A DNA stretch of 64,000 nt from Onchocerca lupi (lineage: Eukaryota > Nematoda > Chromadorea > Rhabditida > Onchocercidae), in assembly GCA_028564675.1 (NCBI GenBank), contig JAOVVO010000067.1, positions 62,001 to 126,000 on the forward strand. Reading direction: 5' to 3'. Position numbers and translations under genes: made by a program. Below the pieces are notes generated by a model. That model was given only the letters and a program-made list of their open reading frames with translations. It made no database searches and was not told the origin of the DNA. This document shows, piece after piece, positions 51,901 to 64,000 of the stretch (position 1 is the stretch's first letter; every line of letters starts with the position of its first letter).

Positions 51901-52620
51901 ATACTTTCTCTAATTCTATACTAAATCTTGAATGGATGAATCGATGTGACAATTCCATATTTTACCAGTAATTTAGGAGAATGTCAAATTTTATCACTAT
52001 TGGATCAGTTATAGCAATTATAATAATTAAGCTTTCGTTATCATATCAAGTTTTTATGATAATCAAGTTTCCTGATTAGTCATTGCAGCATGATTCAACA
52101 AGTTGAATTCTATTTCTTTCATCGATTCTCTCCGCTCTATGTCACTTTCTTGCAATCGATTTTGTCTGTTTAAAATTGTCGAAGATTTCAGTTGACAAAT
52201 TTTAATAACTGCGATTTGGAAAGAATCACTGATTCGCGAAACTCACCTGCGACACAAGTAGGATAAATCTCGAAAACGATCTTTTCCAATCGTTTATGTC
52301 TTTACAAATCTGCCAAAAAATATACAAATCTATTCGTGAATGCAATATCATTTGTTGACAGTTACTATTATTATATCAATAAATTTATTAAACTGACAAA
52401 TCTAATTATAAAGGAGAAATCTTGTCAGTAGATAGAAGTAGGAAGAAAAGAAGAATATGCGATATCATCAACAGTGATTGTTTATATTTAGTCTTATCAA
52501 AAATAAACAAAAAAGCTGAACGGTCTAAGCGAAGCGAACACATCGAATGGCTTAGATTTCCGACATTTTTATGAGATTCTCAAACTTGCCAGTTTATTAA
52601 TTCCTCGTTCAAATTGTCAT
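48961..52620. other. Intergenic, nothing recognised apart from a minisatellite
   Basis: AT-rich sequence with no supported exon on either strand. The minisatellite at 49849-49905 is listed separately. Confidence 0.5.
49849..49905 (+). repeat. 19-bp minisatellite, three copies
   Basis: The unit TGCATCAGAATCACTTGAC is repeated three times in a row with two to three changes per copy. It lies in non-coding sequence, with no sign of function. Confidence 0.85.
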
Positions 52621-52633
52621 TTTCAGTACATCG

Positions 52634-54768
52634 ATGCAAGAAATGAACAACTATGGTTCAATTAACGATTTCTATATCTATCGTTCAGATAACAAATCGT
52701 TATGGAATGGTAGAACTACAGAGGAGAAATTAGTCACTCTGCCCTTTGCATCAATTTCTCGTCGTATCAATGATTGGATTCTTCATCGTATTTGTCTTTC
52801 TTTAAATTATGATATGACCTTTGCACTTTTGCATGGGATGATACTCTTGAACTCAGCATTATCGATGTTTGCTTCCTATAAGTTTTATCAATGATCCTTT
52901 TATCAACAAGTAGAACAGATAAGCATCTTCGTGAATTCAATTGCTATCATACTTTCTTCATCTTCTTTTGATTTATTTGCTTTATTCTTTTCGTAGTCAA
53001 AGTCATACAAAAAATTGTTAAGGCTCGTTTAAATACAAAAAACATAACTTTTTTGGTGAACTTACAACTGGTTCGGTGATTAATTTATCAACTAATAATC
53101 AAAAAGTGTGGAGAAAAAGACTTCGCTGATGCTTGGACAAATTGAACATACTAATGAACATTGTTAGATATGGATGTTGATTCGAGAAGTTGAAACTTTC
53201 CAAGAGATCTTCACGAGAATATTAATTTTTCTTTTTTTTAATACGAAAATTCAAACTTGTCAAGATGATGTGAGGCATTTTTTTGCAGTGATTAACATCT
53301 TTTGATAAGAATATTGTACTTGGATCGGTAATTATACGCACTATTTATTTCGTCCTTTTTACATATCTGTTATTGCTACCGTTTCATCAAATCTTCTATT
53401 TTGATTTTCGATGTTTATTGAAAAAGACTTTATCCAAACTTCATATTTACAAAATTCATTCACCGGCAAAACTCACTCAACCAACGAACACTATTTATCA
53501 ATCCAGTAATCTGAATTATTTGTTATACAAATTAATGAGCCCTTATAGTTGCTATTTTTACTCATCGTTTAGAAAAAAAAATGCTTAATATATAAGCTAA
53601 AATTCTTATTATTGACAGCGAAGAAAATGCTTAACAATTTTTTTTTTTCAAATATTTTCAAGTACTTTTCCTAAATTTTAAAATGTTCTAATAGACGTAA
53701 CATCCGTGCTGTTAAGAATTCTTATCAGCAACGTTGCTTGATATCACTGTTGGTAACAAGTACTTTCATTCTTTCAATAAATTCTTTACATTCTTCATAA
53801 TTTCATAAGTTCCGAAATGAAACCTCTTCTTTCTTTGTTTAAATGATAAAAGAATAAATGGTTGCTTATTACGCAGTTCATTTCTTGACAGAACCTCCAG
53901 TTAGATCAAAGATTCGTGAAAAGAGAAGAATTCGCCGGATCCGGAAAAGTGAAGATCAAAGATTGATCGTTAAAGAAAATAGCATAACGATTCGGAGGAA
54001 AATAGGGAGTAATGAGGTTTATAGGAGATCGTGTTAATGGAGATGGAAAGACAGATAATCACACATAACTATGGTAGCAGAGATTGAGAGTAATCTTCAT
54101 TGTAGCGTTCTGAAATAGTCAAAAAATTGGCAAATTTGATGCAAGTTGCGGATCTTTGTTATTTGTAAGTTGTACTGGTATTCTTGTTAGTATGATTGGA
54201 TAGTTAGGGCTTGATGTACGTACTAACATGATGTACGTATGTCAGCTGCTGTCCTTACGTCACATTAATTGCTGTAGGTAAGTGCTTTTTACCCAGAAGA
54301 TTTTTATCAAATAATTTCAATAATTTCGTGATTACTATGATAATTCAATTAAATTAAATGAAAAATAGACCAACTCATCATAAAAGACAGGCACTACTTG
54401 CAATGAACCCTCAAAGGTCAGATGACGAAGATCAGATCAGGTATTCTCTAATATAGGTTAATATTAATAATAAGTCATAAATGACAAAACAGCATTTCCG
54501 TGAAATATCAAACATTCGTGATTCTATTGTTCTGCCCCTTCTCTCACCATTTCAATGCGTCTCTTCTTACCTTAAATCTTTTTCTCATGCGCGCTCTCAG
54601 TGGAATAGATCATTTCAGTCGGTAAACAGGTAAAAAGGGTACTATCGATGATGTGTCATCAACTTATCAACGAAATAGAAAATCAGTCGCTTCAAATTCC
54701 TTAATGATGATCGGTTTGTTGTTGTCAGTAAAAGATCGAGACATTTTTCCTCATCTTCAAATAAGTAA
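52634..54768 (+). CDS. Possible small multi-exon gene, function unknown
   Basis: Several coding-like blocks fit together in phase. The first is an ATG exon (52634-52695, MQEMNNYGSINDFYIYRSDN) seven bases after a CATTTTCAG acceptor. A very basic block from 53892 (PPVRSKIREKRRIRRIRKSE) follows a TTTCTTGACAG acceptor and either stops at 54035-54037 or splices at 54030. A block to 54440 (PTHHKRQALLAMNPQRSDDE) ends at a GTATTC donor. A short block ends near 54768 (SKRSRHFSSSSN), between GTCAG and GTAAAAG. The product would be small, basic and largely disordered. No family is recognised. The exon set is uncertain and the end of the gene is not found. Confidence 0.3.
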
Positions 54769-55388
54769 AAGCAAGAAAAACATTGAATAATACATTCATT
54801 TTTCTTATTTCCAACTTACATTTGTTAATGAAAGCCAATCACCTCTGTTTATGTCATAATTCTTAACCAAAATGTTGCAAAGTATTAACAGTTTTTTTGG
54901 TTTAAAATATGCATTACATTAAAAATTTCTTGAATTTACTTACATAGATTTCATTATTGCTTGCACTATAGTCGAATGATCAAATGGCTTAACATACATG
55001 TATCACTTGCTTAATAATTTAACTTTATTATTAGTTGAATATCTCAGAATTTTAGATTACGTAATAAACATTCTGATTATAAATTTTTATTTATATGGGA
55101 AATGTTAACATTATTCGTTTTTATTCTTGTAGATTTTAATTATTTTTTATCCCTCAAATTTGCGACTTTATCGCATTTTAACGAGACAAGAAAAAATGTT
55201 ATTATTTTATGAATTTATTATTCATAATCGAAGCAGTGCAATTTAACACTTAATGTATAATGTATTTTATACATTCTGACTTGTCCTTTATCATTGATAG
55301 TATGATAATAATATTGATCATAAATGGACAAAGTGTGTATTATTCATTACTGATCAATGTATCAAAACGTAATTTCAGTAATTGATCG
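54769..55388. other. 5' flank of the short CED-1-like gene
   Basis: No exon was supported. An AATTTCAG acceptor ending at 55378 lies 10 bases before the next gene's ATG and is well placed for trans-splicing. Confidence 0.5.
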
Positions 55389-58300
55389 ATGGCGAGGACA
55401 ATCATTTTATCAGTATCTACGACGATCCTTATTTCGTATTTGATTAATGAATCGTTTGTGGATGGTGCCCTGATGGATGCAGAAAACGTATGCCCAGTAG
55501 AAGAAGAGTATGTACTTTCTCACATTTTTAGAATATTTTAAAATATTCAAAAAATGAAGTTGATTGTCGTAGATTACGAATAAAAGAAGTTAACTAAAAT
55601 TATTCGTGAATTTGCAGCATAAGCATAGAATATTTTACTTTCTTTTTGAAGGTTCAGATGGATCCATTTGTGTGGATTATTATAATCTCTTATTTTTTCT
55701 TTCCTCTTTAAAGGTTTTCTGATGTTACAAACAAATTTGAAGTGTAAATTTAAATTAAGTTTAAAGATTAAATTCGATGAAAAATACTTTTTGAGATGAA
55801 TTGATTCTGTGATAGATATGCTGCTGTATGATGAAGAAGATCTAGTCGGTAACATCATTCTTAAATGTGGTACTGTAGATGTGGTCGGAAATTTTTTTTT
55901 TTTTTTTTATATTTATTACACCATATAGAATGCTAAACAAAGAAGATTTACAAAAAATGTAAAGCAAACTCATATTTGGTAAAATTAAAATGTGTTCGTT
56001 TCTTACTTTCCTGACGCTTTTTTTTTTTTGAATTATTGATTCAGGATTTTTGAATAAAATGTTATATCGATTTGAATACTTAATGTTTGGCTTCTGAGAA
56101 AGAGTGCACTTAGTTCATGAAATGGATTACATGCTAGATTTTGCATTTTTAATTTTATAATTTGGGTTATACTTCATTTACTTTTAAATGATATTACTTT
56201 GCGTAATGTGTACATTTCACTGTCCAGATTTCGTCTTCTTGCCATCGTGTTGTTTAATGGTTCTTGCTGATATTTTTCATATTATTTCTCATTACATTCC
56301 GCCATTGTTAGCTGTTAGTGTTTGATTACGAATGTTTGGGTAAAATGCCAAGCTTATTTCATGTTTTAATAGCTCCATGGCATAAGCTTTCAGGTAAGGG
56401 AAAATTCGGAAAATTCTACACTTATGGAATAAGTAAAGTGTTTAACATTGTTTAACATATATGATCTAACATCTAGTTAAATTTTTTATAAAACTTATAC
56501 AGTACTTTCACGTCGTATTTACTTTAGCTGTTTTATACATCGGTTGTAACGTTTTTTTCGAAATATGCATTTAAATTTATTTACTTAATATTAATGCTTC
56601 AGTATCCTTTTATTCCATTCTTTATTCAGCGTTATATTTAGAGCATTTCGTTGATGATCTGATCTTTCTATGTATTTTCTCTCTTCTCCTCTCATTCAAT
56701 AAATGGAGTACCATTATCGTCCAAAATCCGGTGATCTTCTGTTTATGAATGACATTGTGTATCCGTAAAAAATGATTGACAGATAAATCAGTATGTAAAT
56801 TGTGGGCAATCTTTTCATACAATTCCAACCATCATTTCTCTGTTCAATACAAGTAGGAGCAATAACCATTTGGTTGACAAGAAGACGAATGTTACTAAGC
56901 TCTTCAGGAGTTTGGTAGAAATAATTATCACATTAGTTAGCTGAATGACTTGGATTAAGTATGCAGAACCAAAAACATAAGGAAGTATTTTTATCCATAT
57001 TCAAAAAGATATCCTTCAAGCAGTTTGAGATTTTTTGCAAATTACAGTTATTGGGAAAAAATTGTTGTGAATTATTATTGCAAACTTTTTAATAATGAAG
57101 AAAAAAAGACAAGATTACTTCGAGATTTCTAGATTTTAAGATTTTAGATGTTGAATCTAATTAACTGGTTTTTTATCTCGATATGTAGTCGTAGAAACAT
57201 ATTATAACACTGTTTTGCATTGTGGGATGGGATTATCAATATTAGGTTCTTTTATAGCTAGATTTTAATATGTTGATATTATTTTAAAATGTGGCTAATT
57301 CGGCATAATGCGATGTTATTCAATTTGGTTTATCACAGTTTAAATGATTATAGCGGGATCATTTGAATTCACTATCTTAGGTACGTTATCAGTTTCTTAA
57401 ATTTTTTAATTTTTCAGAGCTGAAGAACTGAGCTTGCAGAAGCATGAGCAAAATGTTGTGTTACATACTACGCGAGCTTGCTGGGATCTCTCACAGGGAT
57501 TTCGTTGTCGAGTGAAGACGTAAGCTTAGAGTTTTTTTTTTTTAATTTTATTTGAGTCCTTCATTTTTTGAAGTTCTGGTTATATGCATTTTTCATTTAT
57601 AATCAATCAAATTGTCATCAGTAAAAAATTGGTCATGAAATGATAGACTTTAGTAATCATAAACTTAAAAGATGAACAGATTTAGTATTTGTGGTTGATA
57701 GCTTACGTTCGAAAATTCATAATTCCTGATTGTATATTATCATTTAAAAGTGACTAGTAACTTGAAGCTAAATATTTCATTTAATGGATTTATTAATTAG
57801 GTGATGTATTAAAAGCTTAAGCACTTAATATATGGTTCTCAGATCTTGATTAATGAAAAAAGCGTTAGTAAAAACGTACTGAGCTAATTAATAGCGAAAA
57901 CTCTGAATTTTATGTGAAATAAATTTTCTTCAGTAATGGAACAAAGCTTTCATATAAAGCTTTGCCAACGAAGAAAAAGGTAATTATCTACAAATGCTGT
58001 TCTGGGTACTATGAAACACCACAGGAAACATGTGAAGGTAAAACAGTTTTATAGATTTTGAGCTTCTAAGCGACAGGTTTAGTTTATCTTAGTGTATTGC
58101 ATATTGCTTATTATTTTGCTTTTTTTTGTTTGAAATCTATGGCTGTAATTTTATCTAAGATTTTTATTTAAATAATTTTTATCTTACTCCTTCAAAATCT
58201 TCATCTTAATTTATTTATTGTTAAAAATATAAGAATCTGGACATTGAGTTTTGGATTTGTTTGGAATGTCACAACGTCGAAAGTTTTATAGTGACTTGTT

Positions 58301-60710
58301 TTCTTTCAGATGTATTTGAATAAGCAGTGATTTCTAGAATTTTATATCATCTTATACTCGATCATAAAATTATCGCGTATGATGTGATAGTCTTTATGCG
58401 CAAATTTCTTTGTATAATGATTTTCTGAATTCTCGATGTTTACAGTTTGCTTAGAAGGTTATTATGGCAATAACTGCAGTTTTCGTTGTAACTGTTCGCA
58501 AAATGAAATTTGCGATAATGTGATTGGATGCTGCAATCTGCTCACGAAACAGTGTCGCATTATGCGTAAGTTATTTTGTGTCGTCAAGTCTTGATCCACC
58601 GATGTAGAATTTATAAGATCTCAGTTCACATTTCAACATGCAATTGTTACCGTTATTTTTTTTTTTTTAATGTTTTCAACTGGTATAAAATTATCCATGT
58701 AAATTAATGCATTTTTGCAGTATCTAAGGCGCAGACTTAGTTTGAAATGAATGCTGTTGAAACATATAGAAATTACTTATAGAAAGTGCTGCAATGCAAG
58801 AATTTGCTGAAAATAAGAACTGGATATTTCCTGCTTTGCTGGCATCATTGTTGGCTGTTGTTGTGTTATTATTTGGAACATTCTTTTATCGAAGAAAGTA
58901 CAGGAAGGAAAAAGATCCTGATCTTCCAACACTTACGTAAGTTTTTTTGACGTTTGCATTATGGATAGTTTGGGTAAGCGTTTTCTTTTTCCGCTGGAAT
59001 ACTCATTGTGTGGTTCATCAATTTGAATTTATGAACTTTATGTTTAAGTTTTGTAAGTTCAAATTCAACTCTATTTTCAGTTATTATCCAAATGTCAAAG
59101 AACTTTTAACTCACAATGAAATTGAAACACGAGAATTCAACAATCCAATGTATCGTAAATCAGCGACTGAAGTTTTACCGATAAAAATAATCCCAGATGA
59201 GCCAGAGCCCATCGCTAAAAGTGCTCAGCTAAGAAGTTCTTCAGTCAATCGTACGTCCACTATTTTTTATATAAATGTTTCTACTTGGCGTAAAAAGTTG
59301 GAAGAATTAATTCATCCTCAACTTTTATTATGTTTCATCTTTAATTAAATGCAGCCACCGATTTTCTTTAGACATGATTAAAAGATTATGATATATCTTG
59401 ATTTTCAGACGAATATGCGACCTTGGATTACGCCATGTCATCAAGTATGAGTTTTTATTGAAAATTATAATTTGCTACATATATTGTCATTCATTTCTTT
59501 TTCTAATTTATTAACGAAGTACACTAACATTTTTCGTTTTTTTTTTTTTTTTTTTTTTCACGTAATTTACGGCTGTGTATGTGTGATTGAAGAACTTCTT
59601 AGCTGTGCACTTTAAACGGTAGATACTGGCTCATTCGGGATCATTTTTGTGGGTATCACTTCAGTCGCTGATATGCGTTATTCGCCTGCTGAATTCTGTA
59701 TTTCAGTTTCATTGCGGATTAGAAGTTTCGACATTTGAATAATAATTGAAAATTTCGGCGAATTTAAACTGGCAAAACCTAAACACAAGATTCATAAATT
59801 CAAATTGATGAATCCCATAATGATTACTCCAGCAGACGAGGAGGACGTTTATCTAAACTATTCGCTATAAAATGTCAAAAAAAAAAAAAAAAAAACTCAT
59901 GTAAGAGTTGAAAGATTAGGATCTTTCTCTTCCTGTAGTTTCTTGGGAGAAGAATGTTCCGGATGATTTATGATATGATTTCTATTCCTTTGAAGAATGT
60001 AGAATATTCAACTTTCAGTGTTTACTGTTAAATCATTTCTAGTTGACTGATGTAAATCACATCAACTGCATTCATTTTTTTGATTTTTTGGTATCTTAAT
60101 CTTATCATTTGCTTTTTTCTACAAAACAAATTGAGAAAATACAAGATTAAATTTTTTTTGAAAAAGGTATCAGATTTTTATAACTTTCCTTTTTATTTCC
60201 TCCTCCTGAATCATTTATATTCCCTAGAGCTGATTTGCTTTCAAAAATTCAGAGCTTGTTGCACATACAATAGACTCTGCTAGTGTTACTTTTAATAAAT
60301 TTTTTTAAAAAAAAAGCCAGTTATGTATTGACATCTCATCTATTTTTGCTAATTCTTTCTTTTTTTAGTTTGTTTCATCATTGCAATTAATTTGCGAAAT
60401 CTTTTCAAGTTCTATACCTAATCATTTTTGTGGCTTATATTTTCATTAACGCTTTTTAGAAATAGTTCAGACAGGTCACTAATTTGTTTTTTCTAGTGCA
60501 GTTTGTTTTCTCAGCAGTATTAAAATGACATATTGCTTAAAACACATTATTGTAGTTTCAAACTTTTTATTTTGTTCCTCCTGTATTCAGAATATTTAAT
60601 GCCAGTTTAAACATAAGAATATAAAATCACCTTTTTAAAATTAAAATTATAAAGTGTCATATGATATGAATGCATTCATTTCAGATCCATATGAAGTCCC
60701 ATTGCATTAA
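55389..60710 (+). CDS. Miniature CED-1/MEGF10-like receptor (complete, 276 aa)
   Basis: Eight in-phase exons: 55389-55507, 57418-57519, 57934-58037, 58446-58565, 58783-58936, 59081-59250, 59409-59444, 60685-60710. Order: signal peptide (MARTIILSVSTTILISYLI), EMI-like region (NVCPVEEE, ACWDLSQGFRCR, IIYKCCSGYYETPQETC), one EGF-like module (CLEGYYGNNCSFRCNCSQNEIC) ending in a CDNVIGCCN motif like that before the membrane in the large receptor, a membrane helix (WIFPALLASLLAVVVLLFGTFFY), then KYRKEKDPDLPTLTYYP, FNNPMY (NPxY), YATL and YEVP. Exons 2 and 3 are 102 and 104 nt, exactly the sizes of the large receptor's exons 2 and 3, and phases agree, so this is a tandem paralogue that lost (or never had) the EGF array. 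The tyrosine motifs suggest it can signal through CED-6-like and SH2 adaptors. Ligand unknown. The open reading frame is intact, arguing against a pseudogene. Confidence 0.88.
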
Positions 60711-62927
60711 CACCATCTCCGATCACTCGATCCATTGGAAATTTAGCAGATGAAGAGAAGGAATAAACATGATTTGTACATAAAGCGATTTGAACGATTC
60801 CGCAAACATTTAAGACAAAAGAGCTTGACTAAAAATTAAACTTGAATTTTCATGAATTGTTACTTCTTTGTTTTGAAGTAAATTTTCATTTCTCTTTTTC
60901 ACAAACTTTTTTTTACATTTTTATTACTATCACCTATTGATTGATTTATAAAATTTATTCGGTTTTCTTTTATACCTTTAGAAATGTGAGACCAAAAGTT
61001 CATCTTTGGAAATAAAGACAGAAAAGTATAGGGACCAACTTTTGAAATAAAATTTGCATTTTTTTGTGAAGTTTTTTTGAGAAATATAAACTTAAATTTC
61101 TGATCTTTAGAAGTTTTTGATGAGATTATAATTGAAGGCTGCGACAAAAGATCCTTTTTTCAAATAAGTTGCACTCTGATTTCTTTCATTCTTTTATATT
61201 TTTTAAAATAAGAAGGAACAAAATCTCTTTCAGCTATATGACATCAAATTATTTTGTAAATAAAAAAATGGTCACATTGTTAATTTGTTGTCAAAATTTG
61301 TTCAAAAGTAAAATTTAATGAAAGGCACATATGATTGATTAAATTATCTCTTTTCGCGCATTTCATCGTTTCATTATGTTATAATTTATAAATTTTTTGT
61401 GCAGCTAAGTTCTCTAGATTCAGAAATCAAAATCATGAAGCTCTTTTCATTTTCAGTGCATTGGCAATGTTTTGGTTATTTTTAAATGGTGATATTAGCA
61501 GCTGAATTTATTTTACATCGACTGTTTATCACAGATATATTTTTTCCATTGAAGTTTATTTTGTAAGTACTTATAACGAAATTGTAAAATTTGTATTTCT
61601 GTTTTATATGACAATTAGAAATTTTTGCGATGCGATTAGAAAGTTATGTATTTTTTGTTTTTTTTTTTTTTTCTTAGTAACTTATTTCCCATAAAATACT
61701 TAAGTTATTATACTGATTGATTGCTCAGGACAATTTTAAGTAACGAAAACTGGGTTAAACTTAAAAATTAAAACTTATCAAATCGTAGTAATCTTGAGCA
61801 ATATCTAAGCATTTATTACTTGCAAAAGCTTGTATACAAATTATTTACAAATATATGTTGTTTTATTATCTGAAAAGATGAATCTTTATATCGGAGATAA
61901 AGGTTATTCTATTATCTGAGATTACTTGAAGTTACGGTTTATCTCAGAATTGGAGACATTTGTATGTTTAATCTGTATCAGTAATGAAACAAATTGCCAT
62001 GTGCTATTCCAGAAATGCATCTTACAGAATTTTTCATGCCTTGGAATTGTTATCCGTTTGCAGTTCTATGCAGTTCCAATCATAAATTGTTATCAAGTTT
62101 TGATTGAATTTTTGCTTCGTGTAAAAGCTTGGTCTCTCTTGAAAAGAATTGATGTTCTCACACCGTTCTGATGGCTGTCGATTTTGGATGAATAGAATGG
62201 AAGTGGAAAGAACAGCATTTTTTTCTTTTTTTTTTGTGATACTTTTCGGGAATAAATCTAGAGATTTCTAGGATTTAGAAATTAGGTGGAAAAAAACGAG
62301 CGAAGTTCGTTATGTATACTTAATAATCCTTTCGTGGTGCTTAAGATATGCAAGTTCGGAACTTCCCGTTCTCAGTTCAAATCTTTGCTTTTGTGGGAAA
62401 TGTTTTCTTATTTCTGCATTGATACATTGCTAGGGAATTTAGAATTACGAATGGTTAGGAATAATTGCATATGGCAAGATCAATAATGTATTCATACAGC
62501 AACTTTTTTAATTTTGGATGCAATCCCGTCATTCTATTCTAAACACTACAGACTGGAAAAAAAAGTTATGAATTGTATTGCTGACATCATTAATGATTGT
62601 CGCAACTGTCAAATCTGCATGTTCGACCATTTCTATTGATAGTAATTCCAAAGATGAAAGAATAACAATTATCTGCCCTGTCATTTTTTGACATTAATCA
62701 TGTTTTTTTGATAGCTAGTGTTGGAAGTCTTCTTCAACCGAATCGGTACTATTTTTGCAAGAGTTGCCTTGAACGATTAGTGGTGTTTATTCAGATATTT
62801 GAAAAAGAAATTCATCTTTTTTTCATCGTTACATTAAAAGGTTTTACATATTATAAAATTCATATTCTATTCCTGTTTAAGGTTTTTTATTTCACATTAT
62901 TTGTTCGAAGAATTCTGTCTTATTTGA
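60711..62927. other. Intergenic, nothing recognised
   Basis: Probable 3' UTR of the preceding receptor, then AT-rich sequence with several T runs. Short open frames (for example 61926-62171 and 62286-62486) have no supporting splice signals or family resemblance. Confidence 0.5.
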
Positions 62928-64000
62928 ATGTCGCGTGCTTCTACTTTTCAAATTACTAAACCAGATCTCAGAGCTAAAATCATTCTCGTTGGCAAAAGTG
63001 GTAAGTTAACGATATCGATTTTCCTTTAGTTGTCGCTTCTTTTTAATTTCTAAGTTGAAAAGTTTAATAATCTTTTTCTTTGCAAATAATTTTTAGGCAA
63101 ATTAATTTTTGATTTTTATTAGACGAGGATTTGTTGCAGAAACCAAAAACTTATTTTAAAATTTTATGTTTTTGCTGTATGTCTTTGCCGATCAAAATTA
63201 CTGCTTATTTGTAATTATATTTAATTTTGTAAGCATTTTACTTCAATTTTTTAGGTGTCGGAAAAACGAGCATCATTCTTCGACATGATGGTCAGGGATT
63301 CTATAGTAAAGTCAGCCCGACACTAGGAGCTAGCTTCATTTCTTCGTTTTTGTAGGTTACAAAATCTTATTGGTAGTCCGACTGCCGTTTGATAAAAAAT
63401 TTTAGGATGATGAACATCATTTTATATATTTTTTTTTTGCTATAAGGATAGCAGGGCACTGATTAGAGGCACTACCTGAAATATTATATTAAGTAAGTAG
63501 AATTATTTGAATTTTTCGCTCAAATTTCAATTTTCTGTAATTGATAAAACATGTGCCGGACTATTAATTCTGACAACTAGAATTTTCAAGTTTATTGCTT
63601 GAAAAATTCCGAGATTTAATGCAAAATTTTTCTTTTTAAAGTCTTCTGGATGGTAAAAGCATCGAATTGCAAATATGGGACACAGCGGGGCAGGAACGAT
63701 ATGCTTCCATGGTAACTGCTTTTGATTTAGAGGTCGAAGTGAAAATATTTTTTCAGAAAAAATAGTTAAATCAGGTGTTATTTAAAACTGTTCGTTTCTT
63801 TTTTAGCTTCCGATGTATCTACGTAATGCAATCGCTGCATTAATCGTATATGACATAACTGATCGTGAATCATTTCAAGAGATCAAGAAATGGGCTAATG
63901 GTGAGTTCATTTTTTTTTAATGCTTATGAAATATTTTATATAGCATATAATTAGCTAACAACCAATAACTGAGAACAATTTGCTAGAAAAAGACCAGATA
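62928..64000 (+). CDS. Rab-family small GTPase, Rab5/21/22-like, 5' part (runs off the window)
   Basis: Four exons in phase: 62928-63000, 63255-63351, 63642-63711, 63807-63900, then a GTGAGT donor. The rest lies beyond the window. Nucleotide-binding motifs are present: P-loop GKSGVGKTS, switch I region SPTLGASF, and WDTAGQERY with the switch II glutamine kept. YDITDRESFQEIKKW follows. LGASF and DTAGQERYASMLPMY point to the Rab5/21/22 endosomal group. Oddities: PMYLRNA replaces the usual PMYYRGA, and HDGQGFYS replaces the common RFV..F segment, so it is a divergent member. The ATG chosen gives a short N terminus (MSRASTFQITKPDLRAK) of normal length. The prenylated C terminus and NKxD motif are not visible. 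Confidence 0.85.

Noticed and set aside
1..64000. CRISPR array, bacterial operon or ribosome binding sites.
   Set aside because: The window is intron-rich eukaryotic DNA. The repeats are satellites or transposon copies without regular spacers.

Overview
The window is eukaryotic and reads as a nematode chromosome, most likely a clade III or filarial-type worm (the level below phylum is inference). Evidence: strongly AT-rich DNA, small exons in long introns, acceptors of the TTTTCAG type, SL-style trans-splice acceptors just before several start codons, and genes whose closest remembered relatives are the worm genes sod-2, wdr-23, ctn-1 and ced-1. All exon models were built by hand from GT..AG sites, reading-frame phase and recognisable protein families. 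No tool was run.

Layout: (1) 663-2407, minus strand, a complete mitochondrial Mn superoxide dismutase. (2) 3924-10559, plus strand, a complete WDR23/DCAF11-type WD40 protein, divergent from sod-2 across about 1.5 kb. (3) 10.6-21.2 kb, mostly non-coding, with one transposon scrap, a 25-bp palindrome and a twin CACGTG cluster. (4) 21206-28863, plus, alpha-catulin (ctn-1) in 16 exons, with an unusually long open extension past exon 11. (5) 30.6-33.3 kb, a repeat block: Helitron-like fragments with a decayed helicase and a hairpin plus CTAG 3' end, around a composite minisatellite. A small unrecognised gene candidate follows. (6) 35778-45134, plus, a 24-exon CED-1/Draper/MEGF10-type engulfment receptor. 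(7) 45.1-55.4 kb, sparse, with an RNA-like stem-loop, a duplicated Helitron-like cluster and two weak small-gene candidates. (8) 55389-60710, plus, a 276-residue miniature paralogue of the CED-1-type receptor with the EMI region, one EGF module, the membrane helix and the signalling tail. (9) 62928-64000, plus, the first four exons of a divergent Rab5-like GTPase that runs off the window.

Functional themes: sod-2 and wdr-23 belong to oxidative-stress control (WDR-23 restrains SKN-1/Nrf in C. elegans). The two CED-1-type receptors share the EMI intron phases and a conserved FNNPxY tail and are clearly tandem paralogues. A Rab5-like GTPase next to them fits a phagocytosis or endosome theme, but that grouping may be chance. 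The most interesting item is the tandem pair of a full-length engulfment receptor and a stripped-down version with different tyrosine motifs.
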